From contig NZ_QVMI01000026.1 of the NCBI RefSeq assembly GCF_010500965.1, forward strand, positions 40,465 through 104,464: DNA of 64,000 bases, read 5' to 3'. Numbering within the stretch: position 1 is the first letter of the stretch; every line of letters begins with the position of its first letter. Below the pieces are notes generated by a model, which searched no databases, was not told the DNA's origin, and saw only the letters and a program-made list of their open reading frames with translations. This DNA is from Bacteroides sp. 51. GTDB lineage: Bacteria; Bacteroidota; Bacteroidia; Bacteroidales; Bacteroidaceae. The position numbers and the translations under genes are program-made. Shown here piece by piece: positions 1 through 9,284 of this stretch.

Positions 1-1
1 T

Positions 2-181
2 GTCTTGTCCACCACCAGCGACTTGGTGTTTGTTGGCGCCGGCGATAATGTCAATGGAAGAGGCGAAGGTAACCTGGGGCTTCTTGATGGAGTAACCCTC
101 GAAGATGGCGTTGCCTATGTCTTTACACTTGATTTATCGCAAGGGAATGGTAATGTGAAACTCACCGTAGAGAAGAAATAA
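2..181 (+). CDS. 3' end of an unrecognised protein
   Basis: An open frame enters from the window edge and ends at a TAA at 179-181, giving the last 59 residues of a protein. The tail is Gly/Asp/Asn-rich with alternating hydrophobic residues and ends in VKLTVEKK, which fits a beta-sandwich domain of an exported protein. The part seen is too short to name a family. Glycan-binding surface lipoproteins of Bacteroidota often end this way, but that is only a guess. It reads toward the repeat-rich gap that separates it from the convergent GH3 gene. Confidence 0.6.
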   Translation, partial: VLSTTSDLVFVGAGDNVNGRGEGNLGLLDGVTLEDGVAYVFTLDLSQGNGNVKLTVEKK

Positions 182-310
182 ATAGGAAAGAGTAAGTAAA
201 AAGATTGTTATTTAGTTAAGAGGTTGCTTCCAGGTGAGGTGACCTCTTACAGTATTTAGTACACCCTGATTTGTTCGATCTTTATTTATCTTCTGTACTA
301 TAGGAAATGA

Positions 311-403
311 AAAAACGGGTAAAAAGTAGCACTCATTTTGATAGAAGCCTTTATTCATCGGGGATTTAAGAATGGGACTTTGTGTTTTTCCTACTAGCAC
401 TCG
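311..403 (+). repeat. left arm of 93-bp inverted repeat
   Basis: The reverse complement of 311-403 matches 754-846 at 88 of 93 positions by eye. The shared core includes the stretch aatccccgatgaataaagg. The arms are 350 bp apart and enclose three tandem arrays. A MITE-like element or the remnant of a duplicated hairpin would look like this, but no transposase is present. Confidence 0.85.
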
Positions 404-415
404 CTGAGCACTGCT

Positions 416-475
416 ACCCTAGTGTTACTGCTAGCACCCTAGTGTTACTGCTAGCACCCTAGTGTTACTGCTAGC
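416..475 (+). repeat. tandem array, 20 bp x 3
   Basis: Three exact copies of accctagtgttactgctagc run from 416 to 475. Each unit ends in the palindrome GCTAGC (430, 450, 470). It is the first of three consecutive arrays between the arms of the 93-bp inverted repeat. Confidence 0.9.
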
Positions 476-500
476 ATCAAACTATTGGGTAGAAGTTTAG

Positions 501-566
501 TTGAATTTGAAGTTCTGCTTGGTTGAATCTGAAGTTCTGCTTTATTGAATTCGAAGTTCTGTTTGC
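501..566 (+). repeat. tandem array, 22 bp x 3
   Basis: Three units start at 501, 523 and 545 and share the pattern ttgaaTyyGAAGTTCTGytT, with one to a few differences each. The register is exactly 22 bp. Confidence 0.85.
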
Positions 567-598
567 AGAGATTTCAATTGCTGGTTTCACATTGCTTT

Positions 599-667
599 CC
601 CCACCTAGGTGTTCAACGCTTCCTCACCTAGGTCGGGCAGGCTTCCCCATGTAGGTGAGGAAACCGG
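599..667 (+). repeat. tandem array, 23 bp x 3
   Basis: Units start at 599, 622 and 645. The first two carry the palindrome CCTAGG at 604 and 627, and the third has TGTAGG at 650, so the register is exactly 23 bp. The same CCTAGG core at 22-23 bp spacing recurs 42 kb away at 42353-42403. Confidence 0.85.
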
Positions 668-753
668 TATGAAATAGGCAATCAAAACCAGAAAAGTCAT
701 CAAGGAGAAGTGTATCCAATTGCATTAGGCACAAGCGTGATAGTAGTGCTAGA

Positions 754-846
754 CGAGTGCTAGTAGGAAAAAGATAAAGTCCCATTCTTAAATCCCCGAT
801 GAATAAAGGCTTCTATCGAAAGGAGTGCTACTTTTTACGCGTTTTT
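754..846 (-). repeat. right arm of 93-bp inverted repeat
   Basis: This is the partner of 311-403, with five mismatches over 93 bp. It lies about 260 bp beyond the end of the GH3 gene. Confidence 0.85.
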
Positions 847-913
847 GAAAATATATGTAGAGGCTGACTGTGTGGCTGGTTTTATGTAAAACGGTGCAGA
901 AATGAATGGATTA

Positions 914-995
914 CTGTAGGGGCGGTTCGCGAACCGCCCAATGCACAGAATATACAGAAAACCATTTTCGGGCGGTTCGCGAACCGCCCCTACAG
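914..995. repeat. paired palindromic repeat (REP-like)
   Basis: Two copies of the perfect palindrome gggcggttcgcgaaccgccc lie at 920-939 and 970-989. They are extended outward by ctgtag and ctacag, so 914-939 and 970-995 are reverse complements over 26 bases. A third, slightly decayed copy lies at 34922-34950. The arrangement of two palindromes in inverse orientation resembles a REP/BIME-type element. Confidence 0.85.
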
Positions 996-1103
996 CTAAT
1001 CATTTACACTCATAACTAATCAAAAACAATCAAAATTATTCGGAAATACACCATAGCCCTACAACTATGAAACAAATAAAAATGCAAGATTACAATACAC
1101 CTT

Positions 1104-3320
1104 TTATTGCAATACAAAACTCAATATTGAGCGTATATCCGTTGATGATGCTCCGATATATACATTAAACTTACCCGGTTCGGCTGTCCATTCCCCGCGG
1201 CTGTCATCGTAGAATTTCAAATCATCTACACTAATCGTGAACTTCACCTCCTTTGTTTCACCAGGTTTAAGAGATATTTTGCTAAAGTGCTTCAATTCTT
1301 TTGCCGGGCGGATTACACTGCATTTCTCGTCGCCAATATACAATTGGATAACCTCTTTACCTTCACGAGTTCCGGTATTTGTAACTGGGATAACAACTTC
1401 AACTTTGCCATTACTATCCATTGTTTTGGCAGAAAGGGTTGCTTTGCCATACGCAAAGGTAGTATAACTCAATCCGTGTCCGAAGGGATAAAGGGCAGGA
1501 ATCTTTTTCGTATCGTGCCAACGGTAGCCAACCAGGATATCTTCTTTATACACCTGTTTGATGCTGTCGCCCGGGTAACTTAATGCATCAAAAGCGTGTG
1601 CACCATTATCCGTCAGTTTAACAGGGAAAGAGAAGGGTAACTTGCCGCTGGGGTTGACTTTGCCGCTTAGTACATTGGCGATGGCATTTCCGGCTTCGCT
1701 GCCCGGATACCAACCTTGTATAATGGCAGGGACTTGTTTCACCCAAGGCATTTCAACGGCGTTGCCACTCATAAGTACCATCACCATGTTAGGGTTTACG
1801 CTCAGGATATCTTTAATTAATTCGTCTTGTCCAAAAGGCAGTCCGTAGGTGATGCGGTCGGCAGCTTCACAGTCTTGCAGATGATTTTTGTTTAGTCCGC
1901 CAATATAAATGATCAGGTCGGCTTCTTTGGCTTTTTCAATGGCTTCGTTGCGTAATGATTCAACTACTTCTGCCGGAATCTTATCGGTATTGGAATACAT
2001 CGGGCGTCCGGATTCATACCCTTGTGCGTGGATAATCTTATCGCCGTACATGGCTTGCAAGGCTTCCAGTGGAGAAACTTCTTTCTTCACTTTAAGCTCG
2101 GAAGAACCGCCGCCTTTGGTCAGGCTGCGGGTCGCGTTTTCGCCTACCACCAGGATTTTATTGTATTGCGATGCGTCGATAGGAAGAAGTGCAGGCGCCT
2201 TTTTAGTTACCGGTGCGTTCTTAAGCAATACGATACCTTCTTCGGCAATAGTACGGGCGGCATCGTAGTGGGCTTCGGAAGTGAATGCTCCCCAAGGTCT
2301 GTTACGATCCATGACTGTGCGGAAGATCATACGCAGGATGCGACTGGCTTTATCGTCAATCGTGCTCATGGGGAATGTGCCGTCTTTTAAACCTTTCAGG
2401 TAAGGATGAGCCAGGTAATAATCGTTATATGTAAACTCCGATTCGCTGGTCAGGCCATTGGTGTAGGAACCCATTTCAATATCCAGTCCGTTGAGGGCGG
2501 CTTCGCGGGTGTTATGTGCGCCACCCCAGTCGGTGATAACGCAACCATCGAATGCCCAGTCTTCTTTTAGGATTTTATTTAGCAGGAGGTCGTTGTGGCA
2601 GCAATGTACATCTTTGTATTTGTTGTACGCTCCCATGATGCTCCATGTGCCTCCTTTCAGAACAGATGCTTTGAAGGCGGGAAGGTAGATCTCATGCAGT
2701 GCACGGTCGCTCAGTTCCACGTTGATGTGTCCGCGCCATAGTTCCTGATTGTTCAGTGCATAATGTTTTACGCAAGCTGCGACGCCGTTTTTCTGTACTT
2801 CCTGAATATAAGGAACCACCATAATGGAAGCCAGGTAAGGGTCTTCGCCCATGTATTCGAAATTGCGGCCATTGAGCGGTGTGCGGTAAATGTTTACGCC
2901 GGGGCCTAGTATCACATCTTTTTTGCGGTAACGGGCTTCTTCGCCAATCGCTTTTCCGTAGATGGCAGACATCTCAGGGTCCCAGGTTGCTGCCAGACAG
3001 GTTAATGCCGGGAAAGCGGTACAGGAGTCGTTTGCCCATCCGGCGCTGCCCCAGGAGTTCCATTGTATTTCCTGGCGTACACCGTGCGGACCGTCGCTCA
3101 TCCAAAGCTCGGGGATGCCCAGGCGGGGAACACCTGCGCTACTGAATTTGCTCTGGGCATGGCACAATGCTACTTTTTCTTCGAGGGTCATGCGGTTGAG
3201 CGCATCTTTTACTCTTGCTTCGATAGGCTGGCTATCGTCAAGGTATATCGGGGTTTGCGCTTTTATGGGAGCGGATAGAAAGGTGACGAGTGCTAATAGG
3301 GTAATAATTCTTGTTTTCAT
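1104..3320 (-). CDS. GH3 family beta-glucosidase (xyloglucan locus)
   Basis: A 738-residue exported glycoside hydrolase of family 3. A cleavable signal peptide covers about residues 1-21. The N-terminal TIM-barrel-like domain carries the substrate-binding KHYALNNQE segment (about 185-193) and the GCVITDWGG motif with the likely nucleophile Asp264. An alpha/beta sandwich domain and a C-terminal fibronectin-III-like domain follow, the usual three-domain order and size for the family. It is the last gene of a minus-strand operon, 10 bp after GH2, with GH31 first. The neighbours argue for removing glucose from the ends of xyloglucan oligosaccharides after xylose and galactose are gone. The family also includes beta-xylosidases, so the exact sugar rests on context. 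Confidence 0.93.
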   Translation of the reverse strand: MKTRIITLLALVTFLSAPIKAQTPIYLDDSQPIEARVKDALNRMTLEEKVALCHAQSKFSSAGVPRLGIPELWMSDGPHGVRQEIQWNSWGSAGWANDSCTAFPALTCLAATWDPEMSAIYGKAIGEEARYRKKDVILGPGVNIYRTPLNGRNFEYMGEDPYLASIMVVPYIQEVQKNGVAACVKHYALNNQELWRGHINVELSDRALHEIYLPAFKASVLKGGTWSIMGAYNKYKDVHCCHNDLLLNKILKEDWAFDGCVITDWGGAHNTREAALNGLDIEMGSYTNGLTSESEFTYNDYYLAHPYLKGLKDGTFPMSTIDDKASRILRMIFRTVMDRNRPWGAFTSEAHYDAARTIAEEGIVLLKNAPVTKKAPALLPIDASQYNKILVVGENATRSLTKGGGSSELKVKKEVSPLEALQAMYGDKIIHAQGYESGRPMYSNTDKIPAEVVESLRNEAIEKAKEADLIIYIGGLNKNHLQDCEAADRITYGLPFGQDELIKDILSVNPNMVMVLMSGNAVEMPWVKQVPAIIQGWYPGSEAGNAIANVLSGKVNPSGKLPFSFPVKLTDNGAHAFDALSYPGDSIKQVYKEDILVGYRWHDTKKIPALYPFGHGLSYTTFAYGKATLSAKTMDSNGKVEVVIPVTNTGTREGKEVIQLYIGDEKCSVIRPAKELKHFSKISLKPGETKEVKFTISVDDLKFYDDSRGEWTAEPGKFNVYIGASSTDIRSILSFVLQ

Positions 3321-3330
3321 GAATAATGGG

Positions 3331-5847
3331 TTAATTATTAGTAGCTAAGATAACACTTGAAGATGACAAACCATCGGAACTAGCTGTTAATTGTATCTTT
3401 CCTTCTTTGCCATTGTTTTGCAGCACCACCAGGCATTTGCCGTAAAAGGCTTTGCGGTATGGTGCTTTAAAGCTTTCCATCGAAGTCTGACTGCCATTAT
3501 CTACTCCGGCTATGAATGCGCTGCCATTCACCGAGAAGTTAACCAGGTTATCGGCCAGCGGACAAAGATTGCCCTCTGCATCCAACACCTCAACAGTAAC
3601 GAAGCTGAGGTCTGTTCCATCGGCCAGAATAGTCGAACGATCGGGTGTAAGCCTGATTTGTGCCGGTTCTCCTGCCGTATGTATCTCTTTCTGCATCACC
3701 TCTTTGCCATCCTTGCGGGCAATGATTTTGACGGTGCCGGGTTCATAAGTTACCCGCCAGAATACATGGAATACATCGTTGGTTTTCTGTTTAACTCCCT
3801 GTGAAACACCGTTGATAAACAGTTCCACTTCGTCGGCTTGGTTGTAGTAAGCCCACATATCAATGGTCTGTCCCGGTGTCCAGTTCCAGTGTGGGAACAG
3901 GTGGAGTACAGGCTTGTCTGTCCATTCGGATTGATACATATAATACACATCTTTAGGGAATCCTGCCAGATCGACGATGCCGAAGTGTGAACTCCGTGCC
4001 GGGAAGTCGTACGGGGTGGGTTCGCCCAAATAATCGAAGCCTGTCCATACATATATGCCGCTGATGAAATCATTCTCTTTGGCCAGTCGCCAGCTTTCTT
4101 CATGGGTGGTTCCCCAAGGCACATGGCAGTTATCATATGACGAACAAGATAAACTCGGATCGTAGAATGGTTTATCCCAACGTTCGGGCCAGATAAACAT
4201 GGAGTCGCTTGGCATGCGGTAATAACCACGGGTCATCAATGCCGAGGTTGATTCGGTGATGATGAATGGCTTACCCGAGAAATTCTTCGGAACATCCAGG
4301 AACCATTTATCCTGGTAATTGTACCCGATGATATCGAGCGCATTGGAACGGAATAAATGATTATTCGGATTGGCTTCGTTATTGCCCGCAGTAATAGGCC
4401 GGGTGGGGTCAAGATCGCGGACGATTTGTGCCAGCTTTTGAGTGAGCAATGAATTCAGACTTAGAGAGTTACCGTCATAGAAGAGTGCCGACTCATCGCG
4501 GTTGGCATTGAGTATCAGGTTGGCTTCCTGTAGGCTGAGGGTATCGGCATTGGCATCTGTCCATTGTTCCAGTACTTCGTTCCCGATGGTCCACATCATG
4601 ATGGAGGGGTGGTTACGGTCGCGCAGAATTAAATCGGTAAGGTCGCGTTCGTGCCATTCGTTGAAGTAAAGGGAGTAGTCGTAGGCCGTTTTCTTTTTGC
4701 GCCATACGTCGAATGATTCGTCCATAACGATGAATCCCATACGGTCGCAAAGGTCGAGCAATTCGGGCGCGGGTGGATTATGCGAGCAACGGATACCGTT
4801 GCAACCCATCTCCTGAAGGATTTCGAGTTGTCGTTCCATTGCGCGTACATTAACTGCTGCTCCCAGGCATCCCAGGTCGTGGTGCATACATACTCCTTTG
4901 ATCTTTACGTGTTCTTCGTTCAGGAAGAAACCCTTTTCGGCATCAAACCGGAAGGTGCGGATACCGGTTGGGGTTTCGTAAACGTCTGTCAACTCATCAT
5001 TTACACGGATTTCGGTGCGAACGGTGTATAGGTATGGGTTCTCCAGTGTCCAACGTATGGGGTTGGGGATTTGGATCTCCTGTGCTGATTCCTGGGTTGA
5101 ATTTGCCGGAAGGGTGAATGAAGAGGTGATGCTTTCTTTTTCATTCCCTTTGGCATCTAAAAGAATCGAAGTAAGTTCGGCATTGACTTCTGTTTCTCCG
5201 GCATTGGCCACTGTGGTTTGAATGGCTAAAGTAGCATGTGTATCGGTCACGGTGGGGGTGGTGATATACGTTCCCCAGAGATCTACGTGTACGGGGTTGA
5301 CTTTCGTTAGCCAAACATTACGGTATATACCGCTTCCGGTGTACCAACGTGAGTTGGGTTGTTTGGAGTTATCTACCTTGACTTCGATTGTATTTGTACC
5401 ATCCATTTTGATGTATGGGGTCAGGTCGTAACGGAAACCGATGTATCCGAAAGGGCGTACACCGAGCGAATGTCCGTTGATAAAGACTTCCGAATTCATG
5501 TACACCCCGTCGAAATCAATGAAGATGCGCTTCTTTGCATCTTCCTTATTTAGTGTGAAGGTTTTACGATACCAACCGATGCCACCAGGCAATGCGCCAC
5601 CACCCGCGCCAGCGGGGTTGGCTTTGCTGAACTCGCCTTCGATGGACCAGTCGTGGGGGGGGCGAGGCGCCCCGGCCAGGTTTCCATGCGGAGGGCGAGC
5701 AACATCAGTTAGATTTTCACCCAGATGGAATTCCCAATCGCTATTGAAGTTCTCCTTTATGCGGGGATGCCCGGAATCTGAGCACCCCGCAAGAGAAAAC
5801 AATAGACTGATACCTATTAGAAAACTGTATGTTTTATGTATGAGCAT
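3331..5847 (-). CDS. GH2 family beta-galactosidase lipoprotein
   Basis: An 838-residue glycoside hydrolase of family 2. The N-terminus is a lipoprotein signal with lipobox LAGC (Cys22), so the enzyme is probably membrane-anchored, in the periplasm or at the surface. A sugar-binding jelly-roll domain and an Ig-like domain precede the TIM barrel, which holds the acid/base Glu424 in TIGNEV and the nucleophile Glu532 in IITESTS. C-terminal Ig-like domains follow (about 680-830). It lies 40 bp downstream of GH31 and 10 bp upstream of GH3. In xyloglucan loci this position is held by a beta-galactosidase that removes the Gal cap from Gal-Xyl side chains, and this is the likely role. Other GH2 activities cannot be excluded from sequence. 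Confidence 0.92.
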   Translation of the reverse strand: MLIHKTYSFLIGISLLFSLAGCSDSGHPRIKENFNSDWEFHLGENLTDVARPPHGNLAGAPRPPHDWSIEGEFSKANPAGAGGGALPGGIGWYRKTFTLNKEDAKKRIFIDFDGVYMNSEVFINGHSLGVRPFGYIGFRYDLTPYIKMDGTNTIEVKVDNSKQPNSRWYTGSGIYRNVWLTKVNPVHVDLWGTYITTPTVTDTHATLAIQTTVANAGETEVNAELTSILLDAKGNEKESITSSFTLPANSTQESAQEIQIPNPIRWTLENPYLYTVRTEIRVNDELTDVYETPTGIRTFRFDAEKGFFLNEEHVKIKGVCMHHDLGCLGAAVNVRAMERQLEILQEMGCNGIRCSHNPPAPELLDLCDRMGFIVMDESFDVWRKKKTAYDYSLYFNEWHERDLTDLILRDRNHPSIMMWTIGNEVLEQWTDANADTLSLQEANLILNANRDESALFYDGNSLSLNSLLTQKLAQIVRDLDPTRPITAGNNEANPNNHLFRSNALDIIGYNYQDKWFLDVPKNFSGKPFIITESTSALMTRGYYRMPSDSMFIWPERWDKPFYDPSLSCSSYDNCHVPWGTTHEESWRLAKENDFISGIYVWTGFDYLGEPTPYDFPARSSHFGIVDLAGFPKDVYYMYQSEWTDKPVLHLFPHWNWTPGQTIDMWAYYNQADEVELFINGVSQGVKQKTNDVFHVFWRVTYEPGTVKIIARKDGKEVMQKEIHTAGEPAQIRLTPDRSTILADGTDLSFVTVEVLDAEGNLCPLADNLVNFSVNGSAFIAGVDNGSQTSMESFKAPYRKAFYGKCLVVLQNNGKEGKIQLTASSDGLSSSSVILATNN

Positions 5848-5887
5848 TTATAGCATTTTTAAAGGGAGTGTCTTTTATACTTTCAAA

Positions 5888-8749
5888 CTATAACTTAATC
5901 ACTTGTTTCTTCCCATCATAAGCAACCTCCATCCCTTTCGCATTCATATCGAAAGGTTTCGGATTGTTCTTATCTACCACCACCACATTAAACTTACGGT
6001 TTTGCAGCATACCGGGATATTCGCCCTGGCGATCGCCAATAACCAGCGTACGTGAGGCTTCGTCATAATTCAATGGAATAGTGGCGTATTGTCCTTTCTC
6101 GTAATTATAGTTTATGCCCTCATCTTCATATAAAGTGAATGCACCATTCTGTCCGGCATATACATACAAGGTAATGTTATCCGTTGGTTTCTCGTCCGTG
6201 TATTGCATATCAGGACCGTAAGGCATAATGGTACCTTCGCGGAAGTAAAGCGGCATGCGGTCGTATGGGGCATTTACCACCTCCTGATGTCCGCCACGGA
6301 TGTATTTTCCGGTATAGAAGTCATACCATCCGGTGGTTTCCGGGAAGTAAACATTGCGGCTACGGGCATTGTATTCGTATACTGGACAAACCATCAGAGA
6401 GGGGCCGAACATATATTGATCGCCTATATTATGCACCTCGGTGTCTGGCGTAAAGTCCATAACCAGTGGACGCATGATGGTATAATCATTGAAGTATGTC
6501 TGGCCTGCCAACGAATAGATATACGGCATCATATTGTAGCGCAACTTAGTATAATATACAATAGACTGGTATGCCGGGTGATTTTCGGGAGCAATGTTAT
6601 ACACCTCGCGGAAAGGATATTGCCCGTGCGAACGGAAGAGCGGAGTAAATGCACCGAACTGATACCAGCGGGTGTTCAGCTCGCGCCATTCCTTCAGGTC
6701 GGCGTTCTCTTTGCCGGTTTGGTTGAATTCACGTTGTGCCTTTTCGTATCTTCTTTCTACACAGAAACCACCGATGTCCATGGTCCAGTAGGGGATGCCA
6801 CTCATGGCGAAGTTCAATCCGGCAGAGATTTGCGCTTTCATATCTTCCCAACGGGTAGCGATGTCGCCGCTCCAGGTGGCAGTAGCATAACGTTGCAGTC
6901 CGGCAAACCCTGATCGGGTAAGTTGGAAGATACGGCGGTCCGGGTCGGCTTCGCGAAGTCCTTCGTATATGGCTTGTGCATTCATCAAGGCATAGGCGTT
7001 GAAGAATTTGGTTGAAGGACCGAGAGCGGTCGGGCCGCAAAGTGCTTTACGGTATTCCATGTCGGTACAGTCGCGGATGTTGGGTTCGCTGGCATCCATC
7101 CACCAGGCATCGATGCCCAAGGGATAGAGGTGGTCTTTCATCTGTTGCCAGAATAGTTTGCGTGCACCTTCGGCGTAAGCATCATAGAATGAGCTGAGGT
7201 AACCATGTCCGATCCAGTCGCGGATGCTGTCTTTCACGGCTTGCTGGTACATCCAGCCTCTCTCGTCGAACTCTTTGTAGTGTTCGGTGGTAACGTAGAA
7301 CTTGGGCCAAACGGAAATCATCATCTGGGCATTCATGGCATGGATGGAGTCGACCATGGCTTTCGGATCGGGGAAACGGGCTTTATCGAACTCATGACTT
7401 CCCCAGGCATCTTCGGGCCAGTAGCTCCAATCGAGTACAATGTTGTCGATAGGAATCTGGCGTTGGCGGAATGTTGCCAGTGCGTCAAGTATTTCATCCT
7501 GGGTTTTGTAACGCTCACGGCTTTGCCAGAATCCCATGGCCCATTTCGGCATGATCTGAGATTTACCGGTAAGTGTGCGGTAACCGCTGATGACATCGTC
7601 CATACTGTCGCCATATATGAAGTAGTAGTCGATTTCGTTGCCCATTTCATTGTAGATGGCGAGTTTGTTTTGTTCTTCATCGGCTACCGGGTTTAACGCA
7701 CGCAGGCCGAGGTAAGACTCTCCACCGTCCGGTTGCCATTCAATGCGCAAGGGCATGCGTTTGCCGGCTTCCAGATCGACGGCGAATTTATAACTGTTCG
7801 GGTTCCATGCTGTACGCCAGCGTTCGGGAACGATTAGCTCGCCTCCGAGGTATATTTTTACGTATCCGGCATAGTACAGGTGGAAGCGATACAAACCGCT
7901 TTCGTTGGCTGCTATCTCACCGGTATAGGTTACGTTGGCACCCATAAGAGGTAGTTTCCCGGGCAGGTTCTTTGCCGATTTGATATCTTCATAATAGATG
8001 CTGCTTTCGGTACGGGTCACAGGCTCCGCGCTTCCCGGTGCCGGGGTGTAGACTGCGGTAAGTCCGCCTTCTTTTCCGTTGGCATCGAATAGCTTGAAGT
8101 TCTCGCCCAGTTGTGCATAATCGCGGTCGTCGCCGAAACGGTTCAGGGAGTAGTTGTCCCAAAGGATGCCGTAGTTCTTGGTTGAAACGATAAACGGTAT
8201 GGACACTTTGGTGTTATATTGGAAGAGGGCTTCGTTCTTTCCTTTGTAATTGAATTCATCGGCCTGGTGCTGTCCCAATCCGTAGAAGGCTTCGTCGTCG
8301 GGCGACTCGAATACTTGCCGGGTGGTGTAGCCTTTGGTTTCCTCTACGGTGATCGGGGTGAACGTCTTGCCGCCGCCTTCATTTTCGCGCAGGATGGAGT
8401 TGCCGTTGGCATCGGCAAAGATTACTTCTCCGGTACGTCTTTGAACGCTGACTTGCAGGGCGGATGTTTTTAAGATATAGACACTGTCTTTTTCCTCAAC
8501 AGTGAACGGGGTTTGTTCGCCTGTTTTTGGTATAATGATGAGACTCTGTTCTTTGGAGAAGTTATTCTCGGGAGTGGCAGATACATGGACTATTTTGTCG
8601 TTGATGACTTGTAGCCTGACCTTTTTTACGTCTGTTGGCTGTTCTTGTTGTAGACTGACTACGATTCCGTCTTGTGTTTTTTCATAGCCCTGATTGGTGC
8701 ATGAAAATAAGGGTAGGAATGCCAGCAACCATACACTTGTGCGTTTCAT
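5888..8749 (-). CDS. GH31 alpha-xylosidase with PA14 insert
   Basis: A 953-residue family 31 glycoside hydrolase with a lipoprotein signal (lipobox around LFSC, Cys17). The N-terminal beta domain is interrupted by a PA14-type module at about residues 265-350 (YTGEIAANESGLYRFHLYYA region). The catalytic barrel carries WMDASEPN with nucleophile Asp552 and WSGDI with acid/base Asp629. A PA14 insert at this place is characteristic of xyloglucan-active alpha-xylosidases such as those of Cellvibrio japonicus and Bacteroides ovatus. The enzyme should remove non-reducing-end alpha-1,6-xylose from xyloglucan oligosaccharides. It is the first gene of the GH31-GH2-GH3 minus-strand operon. A TAATTTTG box (rc of 8784-8791) lies just upstream of its start. 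Confidence 0.94.
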   Translation of the reverse strand: MKRTSVWLLAFLPLFSCTNQGYEKTQDGIVVSLQQEQPTDVKKVRLQVINDKIVHVSATPENNFSKEQSLIIIPKTGEQTPFTVEEKDSVYILKTSALQVSVQRRTGEVIFADANGNSILRENEGGGKTFTPITVEETKGYTTRQVFESPDDEAFYGLGQHQADEFNYKGKNEALFQYNTKVSIPFIVSTKNYGILWDNYSLNRFGDDRDYAQLGENFKLFDANGKEGGLTAVYTPAPGSAEPVTRTESSIYYEDIKSAKNLPGKLPLMGANVTYTGEIAANESGLYRFHLYYAGYVKIYLGGELIVPERWRTAWNPNSYKFAVDLEAGKRMPLRIEWQPDGGESYLGLRALNPVADEEQNKLAIYNEMGNEIDYYFIYGDSMDDVISGYRTLTGKSQIMPKWAMGFWQSRERYKTQDEILDALATFRQRQIPIDNIVLDWSYWPEDAWGSHEFDKARFPDPKAMVDSIHAMNAQMMISVWPKFYVTTEHYKEFDERGWMYQQAVKDSIRDWIGHGYLSSFYDAYAEGARKLFWQQMKDHLYPLGIDAWWMDASEPNIRDCTDMEYRKALCGPTALGPSTKFFNAYALMNAQAIYEGLREADPDRRIFQLTRSGFAGLQRYATATWSGDIATRWEDMKAQISAGLNFAMSGIPYWTMDIGGFCVERRYEKAQREFNQTGKENADLKEWRELNTRWYQFGAFTPLFRSHGQYPFREVYNIAPENHPAYQSIVYYTKLRYNMMPYIYSLAGQTYFNDYTIMRPLVMDFTPDTEVHNIGDQYMFGPSLMVCPVYEYNARSRNVYFPETTGWYDFYTGKYIRGGHQEVVNAPYDRMPLYFREGTIMPYGPDMQYTDEKPTDNITLYVYAGQNGAFTLYEDEGINYNYEKGQYATIPLNYDEASRTLVIGDRQGEYPGMLQNRKFNVVVVDKNNPKPFDMNAKGMEVAYDGKKQVIKL

Positions 8750-8783
8750 CCTTTTATTTATTTAAGAGTTAATTTTCATTGTT

Positions 8784-8853
8784 ACAAAATTAGGAAGAAG
8801 TAGGAAGACCGAGGTGAACTTATGTTGTTAGTTAGGGGTAACAATTGGGTGTT
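8784..8853 (-). promoter_or_regulatory. possible GH31 operon promoter and operator
   Basis: On the minus strand a TAATTTTG box (plus 8784-8791) fits the Bacteroidota -7 consensus TAnnTTTG, 35 bp before the GH31 start. No good -33 box was seen. Upstream, 8838-8853 reads AACACCCAATTGTTAC on the minus strand. It resembles AACACCCCTATTGATAAC at 13488-13505 before susC, so both operons may be controlled by the same hybrid regulator. Confidence 0.4.
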
Positions 8854-8963
8854 GCTCGGCTGGAATGTTTCCTTTTAGGGGGTGATTTGTTATATGGTCT
8901 TGTTTTGCCGGGTATACGCTTTGGATTTATTGCTTTCTGTAGGGTTTTACGTTATTTCAACTA

Positions 8964-9051
8964 TCCACCCCCTGCCCCCGCCAGCGGGGGATAGGCTGCG
9001 CTACACAGTGTCTCCGCAAGGTATCCCCTGCTGGCGGGGGCAGGGGGTGGA
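8964..9051. repeat. paired GC-rich palindromic repeat
   Basis: Arms 8964-8992 and 9023-9051 are reverse complements with one mismatch in 29. Each arm itself contains a stem (cccccgccagcggggg). The 30-bp spacer is unrelated. This is the same two-palindrome design as at 914-995, with a different sequence. Confidence 0.85.
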
Positions 9052-9159
9052 TTTGGCGCAGTATAGAATTAACTCCTTTCCAATCCGTTTACATCCTTTC
9101 CATCCCCTTATAGTGTATAGATTTCCTACCGTTCATTTATCCCCCTACGAAACGTCACT

Positions 9160-9251
9160 TTGCGTTTGCTGCAAACACCGACTTGCGTTTGCTGCAAAGA
9201 CAACATTGCGTTTGCCGCAAACGCAAAGTGATGTTTGCAGCAAACGCAAAA
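9160..9251. repeat. tandem array, 23 bp x 4
   Basis: Units start at 9160, 9183, 9206 and 9229. Each contains a palindromic core of the type GCGTTTGCnGCAAACGC; the fourth is degenerate. The array lies downstream of the hybrid-regulator gene, just past a terminator-like hairpin. Confidence 0.85.
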
Positions 9252-9252
9252 G

Positions 9253-9284
9253 CGGCCTCACAGATACCCAGGAGGCCGTTTTTT
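9253..9284. terminator. terminator-like hairpin after the hybrid regulator gene
   Basis: The stem CGGCCTC (9253-9259) pairs with GAGGCCG (9272-9278) around a 12-nt loop, followed by six T on the plus strand. Read from the minus strand the hairpin is followed by a short CTTTTG, so it may also act on the regulator transcript that ends at 9359. Confidence 0.6.

Larger units (their letters stand above)
182..1103. other. gene-free, repeat-dense gap
   Basis: No credible gene lies in these 922 bases. The gap holds a 93-bp inverted repeat (311-403 and 754-846), three short tandem arrays between its arms (416-475, 501-566, 599-667), and a paired palindromic repeat (914-939 and 970-995). Short open frames here read through the repeats and show no recognisable protein features. 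It lies between two convergent 3' ends, the partial gene at the left edge and the GH3 gene. Confidence 0.7.

Noticed and set aside
311-846. Invertible promoter (phase variation)
   Set aside because: The arms are much longer than usual for such switches, no -7 box lies near an arm pointing to a gene, both flanking genes end here, and no recombinase gene is near.
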